A stretch of DNA of 64,000 bases from an uncultured Flammeovirgaceae bacterium. GTDB lineage: Bacteria > Bacteroidota > Bacteroidia > Cytophagales > Cyclobacteriaceae. The notes under the pieces are model-generated. The model was not told the origin of the DNA and did no database searches. It saw only the letters and a list, made by a program, of their open reading frames with translations. Location of the stretch: positions 27,865-91,864 of the forward strand of contig CAKZYA010000049.1 in assembly GCA_937883755.1 (NCBI GenBank). Direction: 5' to 3'. This document shows, one piece after another, positions 27,701 through 35,372 of this stretch; position 1 is the stretch's first letter, and each line of letters begins with the position of its first letter. The position numbers and the translations under genes are program-made.

Positions 27701-28149
27701 ACCCTGAACCTAAAGAAATCACTTGTAAAGGGGGTTTACTAAGCGGTGTAGACGTAGATATTGATCAAATTAAGACGGTACTGTTAGGAACGGGTGAGGG
27801 AGTGATGATTCCTGAACAATCAATAAAATACCCGAACCTGACGGATGAAATGTTGCAGCAGGTGTTAGGCGAGGTAGATGAATTTATGCAGTTACTTTTC
27901 ACTATTCATCAAGAATACAACTTCGCTCATCACTTCGGAGTGAATCCGTCGCACCTGAGTAGCTACCAAATGATGCTGAAAGAAGATCTGATGGAGTACC
28001 TAAAATCAGGGCAACAACTAAAGATGAAAGAGCTAGCTGGAAACCAGGATGTAAACGTCGAGGAAACCCTATTTTTCTATCCACTCACCGGAGCCCTGAA
28101 CCGGATGGCATTCAAAATTGCCACCGAACTGACGGAAGAGTATAATTGA
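24715..28149 (+). CDS. Large actin/Hsp70-fold ATPase, SrfB-like
   Basis: A 1,144-residue cytoplasmic protein (no signal, no membrane segment). Residues 1-570 form a novel N-terminal region. The actin/Hsp70 ATPase follows: phosphate-1 loop 'FAIDFGTTNTHIEYKV' (about 583-598), phosphate-2 'VGIDIGGGTTDIVIF' (about 806-820), and adenosine motif 'LFSGRGSKVVNII' (about 951-963). The arrangement recalls SrfB 'virulence factor' proteins of enterobacterial srfABC loci, whose function is also unresolved. With the tubulin-like gene just upstream, both cytoskeletal NTPase folds are encoded side by side. The start 11 bases after the previous stop implies coupling. Confidence 0.82.
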   Translation: MPKVLTYHNLTNGEHWFKADAYGRRQIDAISDPEGGNTEQPPTSIPSPFAQIDLVRTAFRNIVKDEELRGTTLDRKLVSDCLDVAELLFNADYIKGKLQIVAWDPDTDLKNLLQSSNEAHRRLGEVLELYLKQDADTYNFDEIKRLYIFYYDYKVVGGTSPASLFFASSNDLSFVDVPLDKNKLFSGSYPPLYERGEAFQLYLYGLLEFFRSSSGGNFRDCFPEVAEYLAKNLKVLDRKNPELYQRINEFKNKSSFEEQFAELDTGSAGDTVELLSYPLRKKKVEQGSVAEQSDFVIQSSKYQEAVKPLVLQNQFNKPYTYVSEPWNNDQEVPYHVAEPLAQRTLPGQVIQYPYLTVSDFLEPYLIKLVYPINRRKYFDGHWVGQEQDAGYVLPIKPFYLQFFNLAELQGTVVGGKNTIDMEPLAAGGVRVTLRIPVKQGFVTFERIYTPGVTEGEVPPPDEGRNKGVIVEHQFGVTLYPFIKTGNKVENTHYRVQLIDRDVSPHTRHHQYDLQFFGESSTQPIDHQAEKQRSDKCADDRASTQYYVLQQEFDYMQLKTGTAQGIVIPKFPAYSGGNDTYTFAIDFGTTNTHIEYKVGNGNPRPFDITEEDVQIATLHDPAFAQANPDFGGSGATLIRDLIPQEFLPRYIGQQFEFRFPQRTVIGENHNLNLDTSTYVLSDFNIPFVYEKYPVQNNTRVTTDLKWSNYTRNQEDKRRVEAFFENLLFLIRSKVLMNNGDLKKTKLIWFYPSSMLPNRRNSLEATWRDLYHRYITAERDPQKLSESIAPFYFYKERLGKSAADKPSVGIDIGGGTTDIVIFQNNQPTVLTSFRFAANAIFGDSFHGSAAINGFIRRYADEIGRLLQENRQNELLRVYNAILEEQRSQDIVAFFFSLEENKHIKEQQIPISFHAMLKEDEDFKIVFIVFYTALIYHLAKLMRAKGLEMPRHILFSGRGSKVVNIIDPSPRLSSLNTLTQLVFKHIYQDEADAIELEQYPEPKEITCKGGLLSGVDVDIDQIKTVLLGTGEGVMIPEQSIKYPNLTDEMLQQVLGEVDEFMQLLFTIHQEYNFAHHFGVNPSHLSSYQMMLKEDLMEYLKSGQQLKMKELAGNQDVNVEETLFFYPLTGALNRMAFKIATELTEEYN

Positions 28150-28152
28150 TCT

Positions 28153-29295
28153 ATGCAACAACTCACATTTCTAGGTAAGAACCGAGTAGATTGGCGGGAA
28201 GTAGCGGAACCTACGTTACAGAGTGAGCGAGAGGCAATTGTACGTCCGTTTGTCGCCGCTCGTTGCGATGGGGATAGCCTTTTCCTCTTTCACAATTATC
28301 GTAAAGCGATGCCTCTAGGAGTAAACCTCCACTATTTAGACCCGAAAGTGTTGGATGCGTTTGGAAACCCTCCATTACAGCCTCCGTTCGGTGTAGGGCA
28401 TGAAGCAATTGGCGAAGTAACCGAAATAGGTTCCGCCGTAAAGAATGTTAAGCAGGGCGACGTAGTGGTAGTTCCCTGGGCAATTTCTTGCGGTAAGTGC
28501 CAGCCGTGTTATCAGCAGTTACCCGCTAATTGTAGTAGAAATGGTAAAAAGACCCTTATTTCTGCCTACGGCTTTGGCGCGGGAACGGGTGGTTTCGGTG
28601 GTATGGTCAGTGATAAAATCTGGATTCCTTTTGCCGATGCTATGCTGGTGAAAATACCGGAGGGCATTGATCCAGTCCACTGTGCTTCGTTGAGCGACAA
28701 CATTAGTGATGCGTACCGATCAGTAGGACCACAGTTAGATAAATTCCCGGAGGCACCCGTGCTTATTTTTGGTGGAAATGCCAAAAGTATTGGACTGTAC
28801 GCAGCCGCGCTGGCGGTAGCTAAAGGATCGGTTCAGGTAGATTATGTAGATGATAATTTAGAGCGACTGACTATTGCCGCCCGAGTGGGGGCTAATCCCA
28901 TTGAACTAAGAAAAAGGCAAAAGGTAGATACGCTCAGTGGTGCATTACGGAAAGACGGCTATCCGATTGCGGTAGATGCCAGTGGTTCAGTTTCAAAGCT
29001 AGCTTTTGCTATACAAAACTTAGCTCCCGGTGGTACGGCTACTGGAGTAGCGTTTTACGTGAAGAAAAGAAACTCACTACCTTTGTGGGAGATGTACCTG
29101 AAGAGTGCCACGCTACACGTCGGTATTTCACATTCGCGCCGGGATATTCCTAATGTGTTTCCGTTAATTCAAAGTAAGAAGTTTCAGCCGGAAAAAATTA
29201 CTACTATGCTAACTGATTGGTCGGATGCCCCGAAAGCTTATTTAGAACAGACTACTAAACTAGTTGTATTTAGAGAGCGGCTTAACCAAAACTAA
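28153..29295 (+). CDS. Zinc-dependent alcohol dehydrogenase (MDR family)
   Basis: A 380-residue dehydrogenase. Catalytic zinc ligands include Cys in 'AARCDGDSLFLF' and the 'GHEAIGEV' glutamate pair; the structural zinc loop is 'CGKCQPCYQQLPANC' with four cysteines. The Rossmann part carries 'VLIFGGNAKSIGLYAAALA', where the usual GxGxxG is altered. The gene sits 3 bases after the actin-like gene and 8 bases before the next membrane gene, so it is fully within the cytoskeletal operon even though its metabolic type does not fit. Substrate unknown. Confidence 0.88.
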   Translation: MQQLTFLGKNRVDWREVAEPTLQSEREAIVRPFVAARCDGDSLFLFHNYRKAMPLGVNLHYLDPKVLDAFGNPPLQPPFGVGHEAIGEVTEIGSAVKNVKQGDVVVVPWAISCGKCQPCYQQLPANCSRNGKKTLISAYGFGAGTGGFGGMVSDKIWIPFADAMLVKIPEGIDPVHCASLSDNISDAYRSVGPQLDKFPEAPVLIFGGNAKSIGLYAAALAVAKGSVQVDYVDDNLERLTIAARVGANPIELRKRQKVDTLSGALRKDGYPIAVDASGSVSKLAFAIQNLAPGGTATGVAFYVKKRNSLPLWEMYLKSATLHVGISHSRRDIPNVFPLIQSKKFQPEKITTMLTDWSDAPKAYLEQTTKLVVFRERLNQN

Positions 29296-29303
29296 CGATA
29301 CTC

Positions 29304-30572
29304 ATGATTCGCAGAGCCCTACTACTACTTATATTCTATTGTCTGTTACAACCTGCCCAAGCTACCGTTATTCGAGAGCAGTTTTCCCAAACAGTGGACT
29401 ATATAGGTTGGCAGATTATGGATGCCTATATGCAGGATTACCTGAGCATCCGGCCTAACCAAGCTGCTGAGCGAGTGGGTTACGAAGCCTTTCAGCAGGA
29501 ATTTAGCCAAGCTAATTATAGTATTGGGCAACCGCCTAACAGTGAAGCCGTCGCTACCTTCTTAGAAAATAACGATTGGCGTAATGCCAGCACCAATCTA
29601 TACCGTCGGATTATCGGCATCAAGGAAATGTATCGCAATGAGTGGACGGAGGATGAGGCTATCAATTTTCTACAGCAGCAAATCCGAAATATTAGCCTTC
29701 AGCCACTGCGGGTAGCCAATGAAGATGACTACAACCAATTGAAGCAGGCCAAAGCTTTATTAATTCAAGAGATAAAGCAGTATCTCACTTCAGAATCATC
29801 AGCTCCAACTTCAGAAGAATCTAATCCTGAGCCGCAAACAGTAACGGAGCAGACTACTTCGCCAACTAACCCTCCTGCGATAGCATTAGATCAAACGAAT
29901 GAAGCACTACGTGAGAATCTTGCATTTTTGGATAGCCAATATTACAAACTGGCACTTTTGGTCATAATCGTATTATTGCTAGGATTATTGTGGTATACTC
30001 TGCGTTTGCTTCGGAAGCAAGATGTCCGCATCGACCGCCACACCAAGCGGATTGAAGAACTAACCGCTCGGCAGCTCCAAAAAAGTACTCCCTACGTTAC
30101 CCGTGAAGAAGTAGCTCAATTGAAAAATCGGGTGAAGGAAGCCGAGGCCCAAGTAACCGCCTTACGGAAACAATTACCTCAGAAAAAAGAAATAACAAAA
30201 CCGCGTTTCGGTCCGAATAACCCTCCGGCTCCAGTTACAAAATCCTATTACTTATCTACGCCCAACAGCGACGGTACATTTCCAGCGGGTTCCATGTCTG
30301 CCCAATTCCGCCCGTCGGCTTCCATCTACCACTTCGAGGTGCTGGAGCAGAACGGAGAAAATACGGCTACTTTTACCGTAGCCAATAATGCCGATGCCAT
30401 GAAGGATGCCTTAAGTTCTCCGGGTAGCTATCTGGAACCTGTTTGTGAGAGCGAGAATTCCTACTTTCCGGGAGCGCAGCGCATTGTGAATGTAGAACCA
30501 GGGAAAGCGACCCGGGAAGGCGACCAGTGGGTGGTAACTCCCGAAGATAAAGCTCTGATTCGTTATGAGTGA
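29304..30572 (+). CDS. Signal-anchored membrane protein with coiled coil and C-terminal cytoplasmic domain
   Basis: A 422-residue protein of no recognised family. Residues 1-20 are a signal peptide ('ALLLLIFYCLLQPAQA'); about 21-210 is a helical extracytoplasmic domain ending in a Ser/Thr/Pro linker; about 214-233 is a transmembrane helix ('LALLVIIVLLLGLLWYTL'). Then comes a charged coiled coil ('RHTKRIEELTARQLQ', 'NRVKEAEAQVTALRKQ') and a C-terminal compact domain (about 310-422, 'YYLSTPNSDGTFPAGSM', 'YHFEVLEQNGENTATF'). The topology would connect periplasm and cytoplasm, suitable for linking the cytoplasmic filament-type ATPases to the envelope (inference). It overlaps the next gene by 8 bases. 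Confidence 0.72.
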   Translation: MIRRALLLLIFYCLLQPAQATVIREQFSQTVDYIGWQIMDAYMQDYLSIRPNQAAERVGYEAFQQEFSQANYSIGQPPNSEAVATFLENNDWRNASTNLYRRIIGIKEMYRNEWTEDEAINFLQQQIRNISLQPLRVANEDDYNQLKQAKALLIQEIKQYLTSESSAPTSEESNPEPQTVTEQTTSPTNPPAIALDQTNEALRENLAFLDSQYYKLALLVIIVLLLGLLWYTLRLLRKQDVRIDRHTKRIEELTARQLQKSTPYVTREEVAQLKNRVKEAEAQVTALRKQLPQKKEITKPRFGPNNPPAPVTKSYYLSTPNSDGTFPAGSMSAQFRPSASIYHFEVLEQNGENTATFTVANNADAMKDALSSPGSYLEPVCESENSYFPGAQRIVNVEPGKATREGDQWVVTPEDKALIRYE

Positions 30573-32016
30573 TTTGGCTACGTTTGAAACCATTCTACTA
30601 ATCTTTTCTATCGGAGTACAAGTATGGTTTTTCTGGCAGGCGTGGCAGCGAATGAGGCAATTTTCTCATTGGATACCTTCGGAGGAAGCTATCAAAATAG
30701 TACCTAAGCGCATTCCACTTGCAGAACTAACCCAAACCAATACTGATCAGTTACTAGAGCGATTTTACCAAGGGAAACTGCGATTTGCTGAAGGCATCAA
30801 ACTACCGATGCTGCAAGCCGAAAATTATAGCTCTGCTGCCCGCTACCGACTTTTTTATGCGCTTAATCGCTACTTGCTCAAGAGCCGAGGAGTAGTACTA
30901 GACTTCGCCCTAATTCAAAATCTGGTAGCTCGGCAAGAGATGCAAATTCGGCAGGGATTGAAACAAAGAGCTTGGTTGCCTCTACTGATTGGATTAGGGT
31001 TTACCATCATTGGGTTAGGAGTTAGTGCCTTCTTCTTACCGAATCTTCCCAGTGAGATTGTTACAAACGCTATCTATTTAAGTACTGCCGTAATATTTTT
31101 TAGCGGGGTTAAAATTATCGTGCTAGCGACTATCATCGGCGCATTATTAAGTTTGACACTTCTGGGCTGGCAGCTCCCAACTGTTCAGCGAAAAGCTCTT
31201 CAGCGGAAAAATGGATTTCTAACGCTTATTCAAACCGAATGGTTACCTCAACTGGCGCAGGATACTACACAGACACTGCAAACTTTGCAAGGGCAACTCA
31301 GTGGCTTTCAGCAGAATTTTATGGATAATCTAAGTACGTTAGAAGGACTACTCAGCAGAAATTACGAAACACTGAAGGCGCAGGAGAAAATTGCCCAGGT
31401 ATTGCAGGAAATTGATATTATGGAGTTGGCAAAGGCCAATCTGGAAATATTTCAATCGTTAAACGACAGTGCTAAGGAGCTGACCCAGTTTAAAGATTAT
31501 CTTACCCAGACCAACCAGATGGTCGATAGTACATCGGGGCTAACCGAAAAGCTCAACCAGTTTTTGTACCGTACGCAGGAAGTGGAAAACGTGCTGGGAG
31601 AAATTCGGGGGATTGCCCAAAAAAGTGAAAAGCTCCAGCAATTCTTACGCTCTCATTTCACTGAGTTAGAGCAGCGTGGTCAGGTGATTAATGATGCCGT
31701 AATCAAGGTAGACCACGTGCTGGATAAGAGCTTACAAGAACTTCTGGAGCATACCCAAACGCGCATCCGCACCATTCGCGATCTAGCTATTCAGGAGGAA
31801 AGTCGCCTACGAAAAGCCTTTGACGACAATCAGCACGCAGTAGGGAAGCTAGCACTTATGGAGCCTCTGAACCAAAACATTAAGGCGTTAAAAGAGCAAA
31901 ATGATCAGCAACAATCAGCAATACTCGAACAACTAAAGTTGCTAAATCAACAAATTTCTTCAAATAAGTCAGGTGCGGGAACAAATTTTTTTAAAAAACT
32001 CTGGCGAGGTGAATAA
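30565..32016 (+). CDS. MotA/TolQ/ExbB-like membrane protein with long cytoplasmic coiled coil
   Basis: A 483-residue protein with three transmembrane segments: about 7-26 ('TILLIFSIGVQVWFFWQAW'), 138-158 ('LPLLIGLGFTIIGLGVSAFF') and 168-202. Between the first and second lies a cytoplasmic domain of about 110 residues. This spacing and the 'PLLIGLGFTIIGL' / 'GVKIIVLATIIGALLSL' helix pair resemble TolQ/ExbB/MotA stator subunits, where the corresponding helices form the proton path. Residues 220-480 are an almost continuous coiled coil, as in long-tailed ZorA-like members. No ExbD/TolR/MotB partner gene is adjacent. The stator assignment is an inference from topology and motif; the membrane coiled-coil nature is clear. 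Confidence 0.6.
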   Translation: MSDLATFETILLIFSIGVQVWFFWQAWQRMRQFSHWIPSEEAIKIVPKRIPLAELTQTNTDQLLERFYQGKLRFAEGIKLPMLQAENYSSAARYRLFYALNRYLLKSRGVVLDFALIQNLVARQEMQIRQGLKQRAWLPLLIGLGFTIIGLGVSAFFLPNLPSEIVTNAIYLSTAVIFFSGVKIIVLATIIGALLSLTLLGWQLPTVQRKALQRKNGFLTLIQTEWLPQLAQDTTQTLQTLQGQLSGFQQNFMDNLSTLEGLLSRNYETLKAQEKIAQVLQEIDIMELAKANLEIFQSLNDSAKELTQFKDYLTQTNQMVDSTSGLTEKLNQFLYRTQEVENVLGEIRGIAQKSEKLQQFLRSHFTELEQRGQVINDAVIKVDHVLDKSLQELLEHTQTRIRTIRDLAIQEESRLRKAFDDNQHAVGKLALMEPLNQNIKALKEQNDQQQSAILEQLKLLNQQISSNKSGAGTNFFKKLWRGE

Positions 32017-32045
32017 TCTCCGGCATAGAAATCGTTATATTAGTA

Positions 32046-32798
32046 ATGATGAGAAGTATTATTTGGTCTCTTGCCTTCGCCATACTGCTCTCAGGTTGTA
32101 ATAGTTGCTCTCGTTCTGCCCGTAAAATGAAGGCGCAACGCACTTCCTTGCAAAAAATGGCCACTGACGATGTAGCTCCCGATACGGTGGCTACGTACAG
32201 CCCCCCCGTTTCATCTACCGAGAGAAAGAAAAAATCCCTCACGGATATTGTAGAAATTGCCGAACCTAGCGTCTTTGTAGTGTACACTTACAACCGTAGC
32301 GGTAAGCGAATTGGTCAAGGAACCGGGTTCTTTATTGAGAAAAACGGAATTGCCGTCAGTAACCACCATGTTTTTGAGAAAGGCGAAAGCTGGAAGATCA
32401 AAACATTTGCTGGGAACGAATTTGGCGTGAAACGCATCGTTAAACAAAGTGAAAAGTACGACTACGTTATTTTTCAAGTGGAAAAAACCGAAGAAATACA
32501 GCCGCTTCCTTTATCGGCATCGTTACCCCGCAAGGGTGAAGATATTTTTGTATTGGGCAATCCTAAGGGGCTGGAAAGCACCGTGTCGCGAGGTATTGTT
32601 TCCTCTATCCGCAAGTACAAAGGCCAGCGAGATGCGCTCATTCAAATGGATGCCGCTATCTCTCCGGGTAGCAGTGGCAGTCCGGTTATGAACAGCAAAG
32701 GCGAAGTGGTAGGTATTGCTACTATGCAGGTGAAGCAGTGTGAAAACTGTAACTTCGCTTTTAACATTGCACTACTGCAAGATGATACTTCGTTGTAA
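32046..32798 (+). CDS. Trypsin-like (S1C/HtrA-type) serine protease lipoprotein, no PDZ domain
   Basis: A 250-residue lipoprotein: 'IIWSLAFAILLSGC' is the signal with lipobox Cys18. After a 50-residue linker comes a DegP-type protease fold. The triad is read as H108 ('VSNHHVFEKG'), D139 ('SEKYDYVIFQV') and S210 ('SPGSSGSPVMN'). The oxyanion motif is GSSGSP rather than GNSGGP. The protein stops right after the catalytic domain, so the PDZ domains of HtrA/Deg proteases are missing. Being last in the tubulin/actin-like operon (29 bases after the coiled-coil gene), it may process or sense envelope partners of that system (inference). Confidence 0.85.
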   Translation: MMRSIIWSLAFAILLSGCNSCSRSARKMKAQRTSLQKMATDDVAPDTVATYSPPVSSTERKKKSLTDIVEIAEPSVFVVYTYNRSGKRIGQGTGFFIEKNGIAVSNHHVFEKGESWKIKTFAGNEFGVKRIVKQSEKYDYVIFQVEKTEEIQPLPLSASLPRKGEDIFVLGNPKGLESTVSRGIVSSIRKYKGQRDALIQMDAAISPGSSGSPVMNSKGEVVGIATMQVKQCENCNFAFNIALLQDDTSL

Positions 32799-32880
32799 AT
32801 AATGTGTTTAGGTGTTATGGTGTTAGTGTGTTCAAAGCTGCGTAGGTTTGAACTCAAGACGATTAGTACCTATCTGAAAA

Positions 32881-33318
32881 ATGATAAAGCTTGAGGATAT
32901 TAACTACCAGAATGTAGAAGAGTCATTTGGAATGGGTGGGCCATTAATGGGTGATGTTTATCTCCAAGAAAATAAATTAAAGGGGCGATTTCTGGTAGAC
33001 AACGATAAATACTCGGATGACAAGCAATATCTGCTGCTAAGTAGATGGAGAGGTGAGATAGAGATACATACAAAGATTTTAGGGTTTATACCAATGGTTC
33101 GATTAGGTAAAGATTTTAGAATTGTGATAATTGAGAGAGCAACCAATAAAATCTATCAATCTCAAACCATTGAAAGTGCCTTATATATTGTAAATATGCT
33201 GAATGGATTAATTACCTATTATCAAGCATTTCACGACGGGATTAAAAAATTTGAAAGAAGTATGAATTTCTCTGAAGAAACCTTTAAAGAGATTACGGAT
33301 AACGAAATATATGAATGA
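32881..33318 (+). CDS. Hypothetical protein, AT-rich
   Basis: A 145-residue soluble-looking protein with no signal or membrane segment and no recognised motif. It has a beta-rich first half ('VYLQENKLKGRFLVDNDKY') and a helical second half ('SALYIVNMLNGLITYYQAF'). Its coding sequence uses more A/T-ending codons than neighbouring genes, and it is separated from them by an intergenic repeat tract, hinting at separate origin. Function unknown. The following 168 bases hold nothing recognisable. Confidence 0.6.
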   Translation: MIKLEDINYQNVEESFGMGGPLMGDVYLQENKLKGRFLVDNDKYSDDKQYLLLSRWRGEIEIHTKILGFIPMVRLGKDFRIVIIERATNKIYQSQTIESALYIVNMLNGLITYYQAFHDGIKKFERSMNFSEETFKEITDNEIYE

Positions 33319-33486
33319 AGACAGGCACTAATAAGGTGTAGCTCTCAGCCTAGCAAAAACATAGTACGATCGTTCATTTCGCCAATTACGGAAATTAATA
33401 CTCGTATAGAAAAAGTCAGCAGACCGACTAAGGGCTTTTACTTAGCAATTATTTCTCAATGGGGAAGACAAACAAACACTAAAACC

Positions 33487-34530
33487 CTAAATTTTCTTCG
33501 CTACAATTTGAGCGTGACCGGGGATTGTTCGCATCCAGACGCTACGGTGAGGTTGTAATCCAGCCTGCTGCTGCCAATGTCTAATTTCTGATTCAGAGTA
33601 TATGCCTGCTTGACTGGTGGCGGCAAAGAATAAGTTGAATAACCCGCCCAAATGATCTCCTGATTTAGGAGTATCTATTCGGATAAAATCCTGAACGATA
33701 TAATAACCACCCGGTTTTAATGCTTGGGCTATCCGTTTGGCTAAGGCAATATTAGTGGTGTCATCAAAGTGATGGGTTAGGCTCGAGATAAAAATTACGT
33801 CCCACTCACTTCTTCCCAGATCATCGGTTAAGGCATCTCCGGCGTGGTGTACCACGCGGCTGCTCATTTCTTCTTGGGCTAAAATATCTTGAGCATGTTC
33901 AATAGCTGCCGGAAGCTCTAGGATAGTAGATTGAAGCTGAGGATAACGTCGGCATAGTGCCACGGAGTAATATCCGTGCGCCCCACCAATATCCAGCAGT
34001 TTAGTGGCTTTTTTAGGAATAGGAGTACGAAGAGCCACCTCATCAGCCGAAATTCCCGCGACTGAGCGCATTCCTCGCTGGTAGATTTGCCATTGTTGAT
34101 TATTCATGTAGTTGTGATAATCAACAGGCTGCCCAGTGCGTACGTAGTCTTCATAGTGCTCTACAAACTCCCATTCTAGAAACTGTAGCATCATCTTGTC
34201 GTAAAGCGATTGGTTAGCATCTTTTAGCATCCACTTGCGAGCCAGAGTTGATAAACGATACTGATCGCGACGGAGTTTTATGTAGCCAAGGTGTACCAGC
34301 GTGTTTAGTAAAGTTTGCGTGGCAGTTTTGTGCGTAGAGCAATAAGTAGCAATCTCGTCTACCGTTCGTGATTGTTCGGCCAGTGCTTCAAAAACACCTA
34401 ATTTCACTCCAACCATGATCGTGCGAGCCATCATAAATGAGAGATGAGTATCGCTAATGGGAGTAGGAGCTATTTTTAGCCATACCGCCAGACGTTCTAA
34501 CCAGTTTTCAGGGGCAGCGATGAGTTTCAT
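33487..34530 (-). CDS. SAM-dependent O-methyltransferase (COMT-like, winged-helix plus Methyltransf_2)
   Basis: A 347-residue enzyme. The start is placed at 'MKLIAAPENWLERLAV'; an upstream start would add 10 unrelated residues. Residues 20-100 are the winged-helix dimerisation domain ('VFEALAEQSRTVDEIATY'), and the catalytic domain has the SAM loop 'LLDIGGAHGYYSVALCRRY', then 'GDALTDDLGRSEWDVIF' and 'LKPGGYYIVQDF'. Family members methylate small aromatic or polyketide hydroxyls. No biosynthetic cluster is nearby, so substrate is unknown. Confidence 0.87.
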   Translation of the reverse strand: MKLIAAPENWLERLAVWLKIAPTPISDTHLSFMMARTIMVGVKLGVFEALAEQSRTVDEIATYCSTHKTATQTLLNTLVHLGYIKLRRDQYRLSTLARKWMLKDANQSLYDKMMLQFLEWEFVEHYEDYVRTGQPVDYHNYMNNQQWQIYQRGMRSVAGISADEVALRTPIPKKATKLLDIGGAHGYYSVALCRRYPQLQSTILELPAAIEHAQDILAQEEMSSRVVHHAGDALTDDLGRSEWDVIFISSLTHHFDDTTNIALAKRIAQALKPGGYYIVQDFIRIDTPKSGDHLGGLFNLFFAATSQAGIYSESEIRHWQQQAGLQPHRSVWMRTIPGHAQIVAKKI

Positions 34531-34578
34531 AAAAAGCGCGTAGCAATAGTTGATTGTCAACTATCTCCCCTGATAAGT

Positions 34579-35280
34579 TTATTGAGCCGTAATATGTTTG
34601 TAATCCCGTACAATGGTGTACAAAAATTGTAGCGGGCGCATATCATGGGTTATGCTTAATAATGTTTCTATTTTCTCTGCGGTGGCTCGCAAGGGAGCAG
34701 TTTGCCCAGTTTCGCGGTAGGTAGTAATGACTCGTAAGATAGTCTCAATATCTGCGTCGGATAGTTGAGTAACCTGAGGGAATTGGGGCTGGTGATCTTC
34801 ATCTACCGTAAACATAGCCAGCGATGGAGCATCTTTTGTTTTTACGACCGTGGTACCCGCTGCCAAATCGCCCAGTCGCTGGTCGTTTTGTGAAACAGCG
34901 ATGCTAAGAATAGCTACTCCGCCCGAAAAGAGAATAAGGTCAATAGGGCGTAATAGCCAGCGTAGCAGGTAAGCACTGAAGCCGGGGGGGGAGCCATCTA
35001 ACCGAACCACCCGAATATTCATTTGGCGTTTGCCTACGGACTGACCATTTAAGAGAGTTTCGCACAGTAGGTGATACAAAAAGGAAGGAAGGAAGAGTAG
35101 AATTAGGATAACGGTCGACGGCTCAGAGTCAATGGTAGAAAGATACCCCCAGAATACAGCGATCAAATACACGCCTACTATCAGCGAATCAATCAAGTAA
35201 GCCAGTATACGACTGCCTAGCCCGGCCAGAACAAACTCAATAGCGACATTCTGGGTTGTTTGAATTTTAATCTTTTGCAT
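34579..35280 (-). CDS. RDD-family membrane protein
   Basis: A 233-residue protein with the RDD signature near the start: 'LAGLGSRILAYLIDSLIVGVY' region with conserved Arg and Asp, then further hydrophobic helices ('VILILLFLPSFLYHLLCE' and 'LRPIDLILFSGGVAILS') and 'QRLGDLAAGTTVV', a typical RDD ending. A soluble C-terminal tail of about 70 residues follows. RDD proteins are often found beside SpoIIM and MoxR/DUF58 loci, as here, where it is divergent from that operon by 92 bases. Confidence 0.88.
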   Translation of the reverse strand: MQKIKIQTTQNVAIEFVLAGLGSRILAYLIDSLIVGVYLIAVFWGYLSTIDSEPSTVILILLFLPSFLYHLLCETLLNGQSVGKRQMNIRVVRLDGSPPGFSAYLLRWLLRPIDLILFSGGVAILSIAVSQNDQRLGDLAAGTTVVKTKDAPSLAMFTVDEDHQPQFPQVTQLSDADIETILRVITTYRETGQTAPLRATAEKIETLLSITHDMRPLQFLYTIVRDYKHITAQ

Positions 35281-35372
35281 AGATATGGCTCATGATCTTT
35301 AGTGACAATACACTAAATTAGCTATTTGGATAGCAATTTGCTTATAAAGTTTCGTCAGAACCTTACTGTGGT

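Noticed and set aside
24715..32016. Zorya-type anti-phage system (stator-like gene with long coiled coil plus partners)
   Set aside because: There is no ZorB with a peptidoglycan-binding domain and no ZorC/D/E helicase or nuclease; the tubulin- and actin-like genes are not Zorya parts.
33487..34530. Secondary-metabolite cluster around the O-methyltransferase
   Set aside because: No polyketide, peptide synthetase or tailoring genes are nearby.
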